This document shows, one piece after another, positions 20,149 to 27,783 of a stretch of DNA of 43,555 nucleotides; positions within the stretch are counted from its first letter, which is position 1; each line of letters begins with the position of its first letter. The DNA is from an uncultured Pantoea sp. GTDB lineage: Bacteria; Pseudomonadota; Gammaproteobacteria; Enterobacterales; Enterobacteriaceae. The DNA lies in assembly GCA_913775175.1 (NCBI GenBank), contig CAJYKU010000016.1, forward strand, positions 1-43,555, in the 5' to 3' direction. Both the position numbers and the translations under genes were made by a program. The notes under the pieces were generated by a model. The model was not told where the DNA came from and searched no databases. It was given only the letters and a program-made list of their open reading frames with translations.

Positions 20149-21070
20149 CCCTATTACAGAGGCACTTACTCATACCAGCCCGCTGATCCTTGATGGTGCG
20201 CTGGCCACTGAACTGGAGGCGCGTGGCTGTAACCTGGCCGACGCGCTCTGGTCAGCGAAGGTGCTGATGGAGCAGCCGGAGCTGATTTATGCGGTACATC
20301 GCGACTATTTTGCAGCGGGTGCGAATGTGGCTATTACCGCCAGCTATCAGGCTACGCCACGCGGGTTTGCTGCACGTGGTCTGGAGGGAGGCAAGGCGAG
20401 TGAGCTTATCCGGTTAAGCGTTACGCTGGCGCAGCGGGCGCGTGATGACTATCTCGCCGTCTCTGGCAGCAGTGCGCCGCTGCTGGTTGCAGGCTCAGTT
20501 GGTCCTTATGGCGCGTTTCTGGCTAACGGCGCTGAGTATCGTGGTGACTATGCGCTGCCGCAGGAAGAAATGAAAGATTTTCACCGCCCGCGCGTGGCAG
20601 CACTGCTTGAGGCAGGGGTCGATCTGCTGGCGTGTGAAACATTGCCATCTTTTGGCGAAGCTCAGGCGCTGATAGCGTTGCTGGCTGAGTTCCCGCAGAG
20701 CAGCGCATGGTTCTCTTTCACGTTGCGTGATGCAGAGCATATCAGTGATGGCACACCGCTCAGCAGCGTAATCAGCATGATTGATGCTGCGCCGCAGGTG
20801 GTAGCGGTGGGGATCAACTGCGTGGCGCTGGAGAGCGTAACTCCGGCGCTGCGGACGCTGCAGGCGCTGACGAACAAGCCGCTGCTGGTCTATCCCAACT
20901 CAGGGGAGCAGTATGATGCGGAGAGTAAAACCTGGCACTCCGCACCGTCAGGTTGCACGCTGCAGGAGAAGTTTGCTGAATGGCAGCAGGCGGGCGCGCA
21001 GCTGATTGGTGGCTGCTGTCGTACCACGCCTGATGATATCAGCGCGATTGCTGCCAGTTGTCAACGCTGA
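20138..21070 (+). CDS. mmuM: Homocysteine S-methyltransferase MmuM
   Basis: MmuM transfers a methyl group from S-methylmethionine (or S-adenosylmethionine) to homocysteine, giving methionine. The 310-residue TIM-barrel protein has the opening [35 protein letters not shown], and the zinc ligands: the Cys in GINCVAL (about residue 227) and the Cys pair in GGCCRTTP (about residue 293). The ATG at 20138 has GCAGGAG seven bases upstream and lies inside the end of mmuP, so translation is coupled. An in-frame extension upstream only shadows mmuP. Together with mmuP it forms a complete salvage unit. Confidence 0.96.
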   Translation: MPRNPITEALTHTSPLILDGALATELEARGCNLADALWSAKVLMEQPELIYAVHRDYFAAGANVAITASYQATPRGFAARGLEGGKASELIRLSVTLAQRARDDYLAVSGSSAPLLVAGSVGPYGAFLANGAEYRGDYALPQEEMKDFHRPRVAALLEAGVDLLACETLPSFGEAQALIALLAEFPQSSAWFSFTLRDAEHISDGTPLSSVISMIDAAPQVVAVGINCVALESVTPALRTLQALTNKPLLVYPNSGEQYDAESKTWHSAPSGCTLQEKFAEWQQAGAQLIGGCCRTTPDDISAIAASCQR

Positions 21071-21123
21071 TTAAGCGCAATAAAAGCACACTGATAGCGC
21101 GATTGCGGGAAGTGAAAAGCCGC

Positions 21124-21147
21124 AGAGCACCGTTTACACTGTGCTCT
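21124..21147 (+). other. Hairpin between mmuM and the lipoprotein gene
   Basis: AGAGCAC (21124-21130) and GTGCTCT (21141-21147) form a 7-bp stem with a 10-base loop. There is no U run, so it may be a Rho-assisted stop for mmuM or a leader structure. Confidence 0.45.
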
Positions 21148-21169
21148 CTGACTCTGATGCGGAACTCTT

Positions 21170-21592
21170 ATGAAGCTGCGACACACTCTGCCCGCCTGCG
21201 CGCTGCTGCTAAGCGGTTGTGCCACTCTTGTTGGCACGGAAACGCAACCGGTAACCATTGATTCTATTCCGCAGGGCGCCCGTTTTACCCTACAGGATGA
21301 AACCGGACGCGCTGTGGCGCAGGGCTATACGCCGCAGACGATCTTTCTGGCAAAATCTGATGGCAGCTATTTCGGAAAAAAACGGTATCAGGTCATGCTG
21401 GAGAGTCCCGGTTATGTTCCGGTAACGCTGCCGGTTGCGGCGAGCGCAAACCTCTGGTACGTGCTGGGCAACATTCCGCTGCTGGGCTTTCCCGGCTGGC
21501 TGGTAGTCGATCCCTTCTACGGTGGTATGTATACGCTGAAACCGGATCATCCGCAGCCGGTACTGAATGTGGTAGGCGCTCGCGGCAGTTAA
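21170..21592 (+). CDS. Small lipoprotein with PEGA-like beta domain
   Basis: A 140-residue protein of unknown role. The first 17 residues form a lipoprotein signal with lipobox LSGC (Cys about residue 17). The mature part starts ATLVGTETQPVTIDSIPQGARF, which resembles the PEGA-type beta motif (short strand, then IPQGA) found in cell-surface lipoproteins. It continues with KKRYQVMLESPGYVP and a hydrophobic stretch SANLWYVLGNIPLLGFPGW that could be a membrane or glycine-zipper-like segment. Asp or Glu is absent at position +2 of the mature protein (Ala), so sorting to the outer membrane is expected. The ribosome binding site is weak. Confidence 0.75.
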   Translation: MKLRHTLPACALLLSGCATLVGTETQPVTIDSIPQGARFTLQDETGRAVAQGYTPQTIFLAKSDGSYFGKKRYQVMLESPGYVPVTLPVAASANLWYVLGNIPLLGFPGWLVVDPFYGGMYTLKPDHPQPVLNVVGARGS

Positions 21593-21652
21593 TTCTGCGA
21601 TAACAGAGAGCAGACGCTATGCAGAACAGCGCGTTATCTCTGATACGCTGAT

Positions 21653-22198
21653 CTACTGAGCAGTGGGATTCACCATTGCGCCGCCTGATTTATGCTGTGC
21701 CAGATACTGCTGCTGAAAAATACACATGCGGATGGTGTTGCGATACTCGCCGTTAATAAAAAACTCATGCTTCAGCACGCCCTCTACCTCAAAGCCCAGC
21801 TTGGTATAAATATGAATCGCTTTTTCATTCTCCTGATCCACGATCAGATAGAGTTTGTAGAGATTCAGCACCGAAAAGCCGTAATCCATCGCCAGCCTGG
21901 CCGCTTTGCTGGCTAATCCTTTGCCCTGATGAGTTGGCGCGATAATAATCTGAAACTCGGCGCGGCGATGCACATGGTTAATCTCTACCAGCTCAACCAT
22001 ACCGGCTTTGTCGTTGTCATATTCAATTACAAAGCGCCGTTCAGTCTGATCGTGAATATGCTTGTCATAGAGATCGGAAAGCTCGACAAAGGCTTCATAA
22101 GGCTCTTCAAACCAGTAGCGCATCACGCTGGCGTTGTTATCCAGCTGATGTACAAAATGCAGATCTTCCCGCTCCAGCGGACGTAATTTCACTGTCAT
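21653..22198 (-). CDS. speG: Spermidine N1-acetyltransferase
   Basis: SpeG acetylates spermidine and spermine with acetyl-CoA, removing toxic excess polyamine. The 181-residue GNAT protein is very similar to E. coli SpeG (186 aa): [20 protein letters not shown] near the start (polyamine site region), [18 protein letters not shown], the acetyl-CoA P-loop [13 protein letters not shown] (about residue 89), and [21 protein letters not shown] strong AAGGAG lies 5 bases before the ATG. It is a single gene here, flanked by unrelated units. Confidence 0.96.
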   Translation of the reverse strand: MTVKLRPLEREDLHFVHQLDNNASVMRYWFEEPYEAFVELSDLYDKHIHDQTERRFVIEYDNDKAGMVELVEINHVHRRAEFQIIIAPTHQGKGLASKAARLAMDYGFSVLNLYKLYLIVDQENEKAIHIYTKLGFEVEGVLKHEFFINGEYRNTIRMCIFQQQYLAQHKSGGAMVNPTAQ

Positions 22199-22223
22199 AA
22201 GCTGCTCCTTGCGTTGGGTCAGG

Positions 22224-22260
22224 AAAAAAGATGACGCGACCTGCGCTTACTGCAGGCCGC
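22224..22260 (-). terminator. Terminator of the ABC transporter operon
   Basis: On the minus strand a 9-bp stem with one G-U pair (GCGGCCTGC/GCAGGTCGC, plus 22236-22260, loop of 7) lies 8 bases after the last ABC gene. Six T residues (plus A run 22224-22229) follow 6 bases beyond the stem, so it is imperfect but plausible. It sits within the speG upstream region. Confidence 0.6.
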
Positions 22261-22268
22261 GACCAATG

Positions 22269-22934
22269 CTAACCAACAATGCGCCCCTGTGCCATCCGGG
22301 CAGCGCGATCGCACATATGATCGATAACATCCGGATCGTGGCTGACCAGCACCATGGTCAGTCCATCATTCTGCTTGAGATCGTTCAGCAGATTGAGAAT
22401 TTCTGCCTGCACTGACATATCCAGCGCCGAGGTCGGCTCATCCAGCAGCAGAATTTTGGGTTCCAGCAGCAGGGCGCGTACAATTGCCACGCGCTGCCGC
22501 TGACCGCCAGAGAGCTGATGCGGATAGCGATCGGCCAGCGCCGGATCCAGGCCAACGTGACGAAACCCGGCATTAATGCGATCATCAATGTTGTCCCGCT
22601 TTAGCAGCTTCAGTGGCTCCGCGAGGGTGCGGCGCAGGCGATGACGCGGATGTAGCGACGCGTAAGGATCCTGAAACACCATCTGTACATCACGCCGCAG
22701 CTGACCGGTAAAAGCTTTGCCTGGCTGCACAGCGGTCTGCGCCAGTCTCATCTCTCCCTGCCAGTGCGGATTAAGTCCGGCCAGCACCCAGAGCAGCGAT
22801 GACTTACCGCAGCCAGAAGGCCCGACCAGGCCAAAACACTCACCCGCAGCAACCTGTAACGAAACATCGTGCACCACGGTGCGCAGTTCATAACCCTGTT
22901 TGTGCGCGACGCTCAGGTTTGATAACTCAATCAT
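22269..22934 (-). CDS. ABC transporter ATP-binding protein (DppF/NikE-like)
   Basis: This is the second ATPase of a peptide/nickel/opine-type importer. It has Walker A GPSGCGKSS (about residue 38), Q-loop MVFQDPYASLHP, signature LSGGQRQRV, and Walker B ILLLDEPTSALD with the switch His in LVSHDPD. At 221 residues it is shorter than DppF or OppF (about 330) because it lacks the C-terminal oligopeptide-family extension. The ATG at 22934 starts the true domain (MIELSNLSVAH) and overlaps the previous gene by 8 bases; the frame upstream is only a shadow of the other ATPase. Confidence 0.9.
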   Translation of the reverse strand: MIELSNLSVAHKQGYELRTVVHDVSLQVAAGECFGLVGPSGCGKSSLLWVLAGLNPHWQGEMRLAQTAVQPGKAFTGQLRRDVQMVFQDPYASLHPRHRLRRTLAEPLKLLKRDNIDDRINAGFRHVGLDPALADRYPHQLSGGQRQRVAIVRALLLEPKILLLDEPTSALDMSVQAEILNLLNDLKQNDGLTMVLVSHDPDVIDHMCDRAARMAQGRIVG

Positions 22935-23760
22935 TCTCTCTCTCCAGCGCAGCGCGATCCAGCACCGGCAGACGTTCGCCATGCGTCAGTTTACTCGGGC
23001 GGCAGGCCCACAGCGTTCGGGTATAGGGATGCGTCGCGCTGGAAAGCTGTGCTGCGGGCAGCGTATCGAGCAGCCGTCCTTTATACATCACCATCACACG
23101 CTCGCAGTGTTCTGACACCTGTTGCAGATCGTGGCTAATCAGCAGCAGTCCCATATTGCGCTGCTCAACCAGCCGGCGGATCAGCGCCAGTACCTGATCG
23201 CGCATAGCGTGATCCAGCGCTGAAGTCGGTTCATCGGCGATAAGCAGCTCCGGATCGGTGATCAGCGCAATCGCCAGCATCACGCGCTGGCCCATACCAC
23301 CAGAAAGCTGATGCGGATAGCGTTTCATCAGCTGGCGCGGATCGGGCAGGCCCACAGCATCAAGCATGTCGCAGACCTTTTCACGGCGTTCAGTCCGGCT
23401 CAGCTTGCGATGCAGTACCAGCGGCTCCTCAACCTGCCAGCCAATGGTGCGCGTTGGATTAAGCGCATATTTCGGGTCCTGCATTACCATGGCAACCTTG
23501 CCACCGCGCAGCGTAACCCAGTCGCGCTCCTGCAGACGTTGCGCATCCGCACCGGCAATCTGCAGGCGGCTGGCCTGTAGCTGCAGGGAAGGGGAGAGCA
23601 GCCCCATCAGCGAGCGGGCGGTCAGTGATTTCCCGGAGCCGGACTCGCCCACCAGCGCGACGCGTTCGCGGCCAATCTGAAAACTGATGTTGTCCACCAG
23701 CAGCGATTCACCGCTGCGGATTGAGAGATCGCGGGCATCAATTAGTAACTCATTTTGCAT
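22927..23760 (-). CDS. ABC transporter ATP-binding protein (DppD/NikD-like)
   Basis: This is the first ATPase of the importer, 277 residues. Motifs are Walker A GESGSGKSL (about residue 38), Q-loop VMQDPKYALNPTRTIGWQV, signature LSGGMGQRVMLA, Walker B LLIADEPTSALD and the switch LLISHDLQQVSEHCER. The usual C-terminal Fe-S/Cys oligopeptide extension is reduced to a short tail (HPYTRTLWACRPS). It overlaps the permease gene by 11 bases and its partner ATPase by 8 bases, so all are translated from one message. Confidence 0.9.
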   Translation of the reverse strand: MQNELLIDARDLSIRSGESLLVDNISFQIGRERVALVGESGSGKSLTARSLMGLLSPSLQLQASRLQIAGADAQRLQERDWVTLRGGKVAMVMQDPKYALNPTRTIGWQVEEPLVLHRKLSRTERREKVCDMLDAVGLPDPRQLMKRYPHQLSGGMGQRVMLAIALITDPELLIADEPTSALDHAMRDQVLALIRRLVEQRNMGLLLISHDLQQVSEHCERVMVMYKGRLLDTLPAAQLSSATHPYTRTLWACRPSKLTHGERLPVLDRAALEREND

Positions 23761-24607
23761 GACGGGTATCCAGTCGATCGCGCAGGCCGTCGCCTGTCAG
23801 GTTAAACGCCAGGCTGGCGAACAGAATAGCACCACCAGGCGCGGCAGCGACCCACCACTGGTCAAAGATCACTTTACTGCCTTCGGCCACCATTGAGCCC
23901 CATTCAGCAGTAGGCGGCTGCACGCCCATACCAAGGAAGCCCAGACCCGCAGCTGAGAGAATAATTCCGCCCAGGCTCAGTGCGGCACGTACTACGGCGG
24001 TAGGCAGGCAGAGCGGCAGGATATGGCCAAACATCAGGCGCAGGCCGGTTATACCCTGCATACGCGCGGCGGCCAGATAGTCACTGCGGCGCAGCGCCAG
24101 CGTTTCGGCGCGAGCCTGGCGGGCAAACGGCGGCCAGCTGGTCAGCGCCAGCGCCAGTGCGCCGTTCATCAGTCCTGGTCCGAGCATGGCCACCAGCGCC
24201 AGCGCAATCACCAGATTTGGCAGTGACAGAAAGATATCGGTAATACGCATGAGTACACGTTCAGTCCAGCCGCCGACGTAACCTGCGGTGATACCCACCA
24301 GCAGCCCCACCGGGATAGTCAGCACCAGAATCAGTGACACCAGCAGCAGCGTTGGACGCGCGCCGTAAATCACGCGCGACAGCAGATCGCGGCCAAAACC
24401 GTCAGTACCAAACCAGTGCAGAGCAGAGGGGGGCAGCAGACGCTGACTGATCGTCTGTACGTTGGGGTCGAATGGTGCCAGCCACGGTGCCAGCAGCGCC
24501 ATCGCGATAACGATTCCCACCAGCGTCAATCCGATAGTGAGAGATGTGATGCGCGCCCGGCGACGACGCGGGCGCGCATTTTCCAGTTCATGAAGTTGTT
24601 GTGTCAT
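23750..24607 (-). CDS. ABC transporter permease (DppC-like)
   Basis: A 285-residue inner-membrane permease. It has the N-terminal OppC_N helix with the PFDPN and HWFGTDGFGRDLLSRVIYGAR motif (residues about 50-85) and the binding-protein-dependent transport domain with EAA loop DYLAAARMQGITGLRLMFGHILP, which docks on the ATPases. Six membrane segments can be traced. It pairs with the DppB-like gene, whose stop overlaps its start by four bases (ATGA). Confidence 0.92.
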   Translation of the reverse strand: MTQQLHELENARPRRRRARITSLTIGLTLVGIVIAMALLAPWLAPFDPNVQTISQRLLPPSALHWFGTDGFGRDLLSRVIYGARPTLLLVSLILVLTIPVGLLVGITAGYVGGWTERVLMRITDIFLSLPNLVIALALVAMLGPGLMNGALALALTSWPPFARQARAETLALRRSDYLAAARMQGITGLRLMFGHILPLCLPTAVVRAALSLGGIILSAAGLGFLGMGVQPPTAEWGSMVAEGSKVIFDQWWVAAAPGGAILFASLAFNLTGDGLRDRLDTRHAK

Positions 24608-25656
24608 CGGGTTCTCGGATCGGTTAACCAGGTGAGCGCGTCAGCCACGGCATTAAGCAGAATAAAACAGCCGCCAATCAGCAGCGTGGCGCCGAGAATA
24701 GCCGGTACATCGGCAGAGAACAGGGCATTGGTCATATAGCGGCCAACGCCGGGCCAGGCAAATACTGTTTCCGTCAGCACTGAGCCTTCCAGCAGTGTGG
24801 CATAGGAGAGCGCAATCACGGTGATCAGCGTACCGGTGACATTCGGCAGAATATGGCGCAGCAGAATGCGCGTGCGGCCAGCGCCTTTAGCACGTGCCAG
24901 TACGACATACTCTTTGCTGCTCTCTTCCAGCAGCGCGGCGCGCAGCAGGCGGGTAATTCCTGCCATCGCCAGCAGACCCAGGATCACCACCGGCAGCCAG
25001 AGGTGCGCAATCGCATTACGAAACATCTCTGCATCACCGGATAGCCAGCTATCGATTAGTACAAAACCGGTTTTGGGTTCCAGCGTATAGACCCAGATAT
25101 CATCCAGCTGTCCCGGGCCGGCTGACCAGTGCAGCACCGCATAAAACAGCAGCAGACCAAGCAGGCCAAGCCAGAACACGGGAACGGAATAGCCGAGCAG
25201 AGAGATAAAGCGTGCCACGTTATCGATAATACTGCCTGGTTTCCACGCCGCCAGCAGTGCCAGCGCCACGCCAAATATCGCGGCAAACATCATGGCGCAG
25301 GTTGCCAGCTCAATAGTAGCCGGAAACGTGCGCAGCAAATCACTGCTCACCGGTTGATTTGTCAGGTGCGAGAGGCCGAGATCGCCGCGCGCCAGATGGC
25401 TGATATAGCGCCAGAACTGCACCAGCACAGGCTGATCCAGGCCCAGGTCGTGACGCACCTGCGTGTAGGTGGCTTCACTGGCGTGATCGCCCGCGATTTG
25501 CTGCACCGGGTCAACTGGTGAGAGATGCGACAGCATAAAGGTGAATGCCAGCAGGCCAATCAGCGTGACCAGCAGCGATAGCAGGCTGGTGATCAGGCGA
25601 CTGACACGCGGCCAGAGTGACCGGGCGAACCCGGTCTGTGAAGCAGAAACTGCCAT
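24604..25656 (-). CDS. ABC transporter permease (DppB-like)
   Basis: A 350-residue inner-membrane permease of the DppB/OppB type. The N-terminal helix is followed by the family motif SPVDPVQQIAGDHAS and VRHDLGLDQPVLVQFWRYI, and the EAA loop is KEYVVLARAKGAGRTRILLRHILPN. A relatively long periplasmic loop near residues 170-205 (SAGPGQLDDIWVYTLEPKTG) is visible. Its ATG shares one base with the stop of the binding-protein gene (TAATG), so the five genes form one tight operon in the order A-B-C-D-F. Confidence 0.92.
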   Translation of the reverse strand: MAVSASQTGFARSLWPRVSRLITSLLSLLVTLIGLLAFTFMLSHLSPVDPVQQIAGDHASEATYTQVRHDLGLDQPVLVQFWRYISHLARGDLGLSHLTNQPVSSDLLRTFPATIELATCAMMFAAIFGVALALLAAWKPGSIIDNVARFISLLGYSVPVFWLGLLGLLLFYAVLHWSAGPGQLDDIWVYTLEPKTGFVLIDSWLSGDAEMFRNAIAHLWLPVVILGLLAMAGITRLLRAALLEESSKEYVVLARAKGAGRTRILLRHILPNVTGTLITVIALSYATLLEGSVLTETVFAWPGVGRYMTNALFSADVPAILGATLLIGGCFILLNAVADALTWLTDPRTR

Positions 25657-27224
25657 TATTTAGAAACCTGCGCGTAGTACACCATATCCGGGTTAATACC
25701 CTGCACATAGCCTTTGAGATTGTCACGCATGGCTATCAGATTGCGCGCCTGCAGGCCAATGACATAAGGCGAGTTTTTCAGCACTTCACGCTGCATAGCC
25801 TGATAAAGCTCAACACGTTTGTTGCTGTCTGCTTCTGCTGTCGCTGCCAGCGTCTGCTTACTTAACGCCGGAATGTGCCAGTCAGAACGATACGCAATGG
25901 TTTTGCTGCCATCTTCCGGGTTGTAAGCAAATGAGGCGGCGTTGGTATTGGGATCAAAATAGTCTGCGCCCCAGGCGTTAAGCGTGGCTTCAAACTGATG
26001 CGCTTTAACGCGCGTAGAGACTTCTGAACTCAGTCCTGGCTGCACTTCAACCTTTACACCGCCTTTTGCAAAGCTACCCTGCAGTGCCTGAGCGATATCC
26101 AGATAGGGCGGCTGATTGCTGGTAGAGAGCGTAAAGCTGACATTGGTCAGACCCGCTTTTTTCAGAATCGCTTTGGCCTTTTCCGGATCGTAGCTGTAAG
26201 GCGTTTCATTCAGCGCACCCAAAAAGCCTTTTGGCAGGAAAGTCTGGTGTACTTCAAACTGCCCTTTCAGCAGGTTATCTGCAATACCTTTATAGTCAAA
26301 CAGATAGCGTGCAGCTTCCCACAGCGCCGGATTTTTCAGCACCGGATCCTTACCGACGTTAAACTGAATGTAGTAAAGCGAAGCCATGGGAATCGCTTCG
26401 GTTTTAACACCTGATTTACCTTTCAGCGCAGCAATCTGATCGGCGCCGAGGTTACGGGCAATATCCACATCGCCCTGCTCCAGCAGCAGACGACGGGCAG
26501 CAGGCTCAGGTACATTTTTGATCAGAATATTTTTTAATTTCGGCGCGCCCCCGGGTGAAGAGGGATTTGCGCTCAGCAGCACCGCTTCATGCAGAACAAC
26601 TTTGCGGATCTGATAGGGGCCGCTACCTGCTGAGTGCGTGCCGAGCCAGGCATGGCCAAAATCGCCATTCTTCGCATTAGCCTGAGCGGTTTTCTCATCA
26701 ATAATCGACGAAACCGGCGCGGAGAGCAGGCTGAGTACATAGGCCGGGCTGACATTGGCGTTCCAGCTAATCTGCACATGCTGGTCATCGATTTTTTTCA
26801 GAAAAGAATCCACATTCTCTTTGTTCCAGCCGAGCTGTGTCAGAATAAAAGAGGGATCAAGGTTTAGTTTCACCACGCGCCCCAGGGAGAAGATCACATC
26901 TTCCGGACGCAGTGGATTGCCACTGGCAAATTTTGCATCTTTGCGCAGTTCAAACGTCAGGCTGCGGTTATCGCTGCCCGGCTGCCATGAGGTCGCCAGA
27001 GTGGGTTTCAGATCGGTGGGGTTGCCGGGATCGGACTGCACCAGACGCTGATAGATATTTGTAAACGACTGAACAGTAGTGAGTTCAAAGCCCTGAGCCG
27101 GATCAAAGCTATCCGCGTCATCGGTTGATTGTGCGATGACCAGCGTATCTTTTGGTGTTGCTGCCTGTGCAGAAAAGGCAGCTGCCAGCGACAGCGCCAG
27201 CAGGGATGGAATAATTTTTTTCAT
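25656..27224 (-). CDS. ABC transporter periplasmic substrate-binding protein (SBP_bac_5)
   Basis: A 522-residue periplasmic protein with a clear Sec signal (KKIIPSLLALSLAAAFSAQA, cleavage about residue 21). The mature chain shows features of the oligopeptide-binding family: SFDPAQGFELTTVQSFTNIY, LKPTLATSWQPGSDNRSLTFELRKDAKF-type region (residues about 72-100), and NAWGADYFDPNTNAASFAYN near residue 420. It is the first gene of the operon with AAGGA before the ATG. Family members bind peptides, nickel-histidine, opines or microcin C; the ligand cannot be told from sequence. It is not close to E. coli NikA, DppA or OppA. Confidence 0.9.
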   Translation of the reverse strand: MKKIIPSLLALSLAAAFSAQAATPKDTLVIAQSTDDADSFDPAQGFELTTVQSFTNIYQRLVQSDPGNPTDLKPTLATSWQPGSDNRSLTFELRKDAKFASGNPLRPEDVIFSLGRVVKLNLDPSFILTQLGWNKENVDSFLKKIDDQHVQISWNANVSPAYVLSLLSAPVSSIIDEKTAQANAKNGDFGHAWLGTHSAGSGPYQIRKVVLHEAVLLSANPSSPGGAPKLKNILIKNVPEPAARRLLLEQGDVDIARNLGADQIAALKGKSGVKTEAIPMASLYYIQFNVGKDPVLKNPALWEAARYLFDYKGIADNLLKGQFEVHQTFLPKGFLGALNETPYSYDPEKAKAILKKAGLTNVSFTLSTSNQPPYLDIAQALQGSFAKGGVKVEVQPGLSSEVSTRVKAHQFEATLNAWGADYFDPNTNAASFAYNPEDGSKTIAYRSDWHIPALSKQTLAATAEADSNKRVELYQAMQREVLKNSPYVIGLQARNLIAMRDNLKGYVQGINPDMVYYAQVSK

Positions 27225-27423
27225 GTTGTTTCCTTGCCTTAAAAAAGTAACGCGAGTTTACGAGAGCGTATCAGCGAAGAATAGTCTATTTATGGCTATG
27301 CATATGCTTTTAGGTTCTAAGACCGTCGCTTCTGTTATAAGAGGTTCAGCGTGCAATAACCAGTATGACGCAGATATCAGCCCGCTTTTCAGAAATGTTT
27401 GAGCCGCCTGGGTTATCTGTGTC
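27225..27423 (-). promoter_or_regulatory. Upstream region of the ABC operon
   Basis: This AT-rich non-coding stretch lies before the binding-protein gene and should hold its promoter. I could not pick one convincing -35/-10 pair on the minus strand. It is part of the 801-base gap between the ABC operon and mgtA. Confidence 0.4.
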
Positions 27424-27440
27424 CGTTTGGTACCTGTTAA
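27424..27440 (+). promoter_or_regulatory. Candidate PhoP box
   Basis: CGTTTG (27424-27429) and TGTTAA (27435-27440) are separated by 5 bases, resembling the PhoP direct repeat (T/G)GTTTA-N5-(T/G)GTTTA at 4 of 6 and 5 of 6. A GATAAT follows at 27448-27453, closer than the usual 11-12 bases, so this is only a candidate. Confidence 0.3.
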
Positions 27441-27505
27441 CCGATCTGATAATTCAACCAAACAGCAACGAACAGTAAATGAAACGTCTGCAAGGCATAT
27501 TTGCC

Positions 27506-27533
27506 TTTACTTCGTTCGTGGCAAAAATATAAT
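27506..27533 (+). promoter_or_regulatory. Candidate promoter of the mgtA leader
   Basis: A perfect TATAAT (27528-27533) is preceded 16 bases upstream by TTTACT (27506-27511, 4 of 6). Transcription would begin at about 27540, just before the strong Shine-Dalgarno sequence at 27551. A small hairpin (AAGGCA 27492-27497, TGCCTT 27502-27507) overlaps its -35. Confidence 0.5.
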
Positions 27534-27562
27534 AACGCCAACTTACTATCAGGAGGATCCAG

Positions 27563-27604
27563 TTGGACAGTCAACCTTATCGATGGCGATATATGGCAAG
27601 CTGA
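27563..27604 (+). CDS. Putative 13-residue MgtL-like leader peptide
   Basis: A perfect AGGAGG (27551-27556) stands 6 bases before a TTG start codon. The short frame reads MDSQPYRWRYMAS and ends in TGA at 27602-27604. The peptide recalls Salmonella MgtL (which I remember as MDPEPTPLPRWRIFLFR): an Asp at position 2, a following Pro and an R-W-R motif. MgtL translation controls mgtA transcription elongation through ribosome destabilisation and leader folding. The 5' arm of a hairpin (27595-27601) ends at this frame's stop codon, as expected for a leader whose translation changes RNA folding. The TTG start and short length make this tentative. Confidence 0.4.
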   Translation: MDSQPYRWRYMAS

Positions 27605-27647
27605 CGCACGGATCTTTTTTCTGCTGCTTGCCACTCTGGCGGGCAGC
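27595..27647 (+). promoter_or_regulatory. Two mutually exclusive leader hairpins
   Basis: Stem A pairs GGCAAGC (27595-27601) with GCTTGCC (27626-27632). Stem B pairs GCTGCTTGCC (27623-27632) with GGCGGGCAGC (27638-27647), a 10-bp stem with two G-U pairs and a 5-base loop. The same strand segment, 27626-27632, is used by both, so only one can form. A ribosome on the short ORF would block stem A and favour stem B. Confidence 0.55.
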
Positions 27648-27687
27648 ATATTCTCCACTCTGCAGAATTGTTCCCGGATTTATTATT

Positions 27688-27717
27688 TTGATAGCGAAAT
27701 ATAGTTCGCGGGATAAT
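27688..27717 (+). promoter_or_regulatory. Alternative promoter near the second leader ORF
   Basis: TTGATA (27688-27693, 5 of 6) and GATAAT (27712-27717, 5 of 6) are 18 bases apart. Transcription would begin at about 27724, giving a leader of about 300 bases, close to the 264 bases of E. coli mgtA. Confidence 0.4.
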
Positions 27718-27720
27718 TAT

Positions 27721-27771
27721 ATGTTTATGTTTTACAACCCTCTTTTTCCACCGCCCCGATCCGCACGCTGA
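27721..27771 (+). CDS. Putative proline-rich leader peptide (16 residues)
   Basis: The frame reads MFMFYNPLFPPPRSAR and ends in TGA. GCGGGA (27708-27713) lies 7 bases before the ATG. It has four Pro codons, three of them consecutive, near the end of the frame and then Arg residues. This is the composition of enterobacterial mgtL and mgtP leader peptides, where slow proline decoding (relieved by EF-P) couples translation to mgt transcription. The stop codon and last two sense codons lie inside a perfect 9-bp hairpin. There is no direct proof of translation. Confidence 0.5.
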   Translation: MFMFYNPLFPPPRSAR

Positions 27772-27783
27772 TCGTCAGCGTGC
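27763..27783 (+). promoter_or_regulatory. Hairpin over the stop codon of the proline-rich ORF
   Basis: GCACGCTGA (27763-27771) and TCAGCGTGC (27775-27783) form a perfect 9-bp stem with a 3-base loop. No U run follows, so it is not a simple terminator. A ribosome finishing the ORF would melt it. Confidence 0.75.

Noticed and set aside
27651..27720. Direct PhoP box at the promoter TTGATA/GATAAT
   Set aside because: The only repeat-like sequence there (GATTTA and TTGATA) matches the PhoP consensus too poorly.
27427..27771. 114-codon frame in the mgtA upstream region
   Set aside because: Starts at TTG without SD and has no coding character; only its last 16 codons, with their own SD, were kept as a leader candidate.
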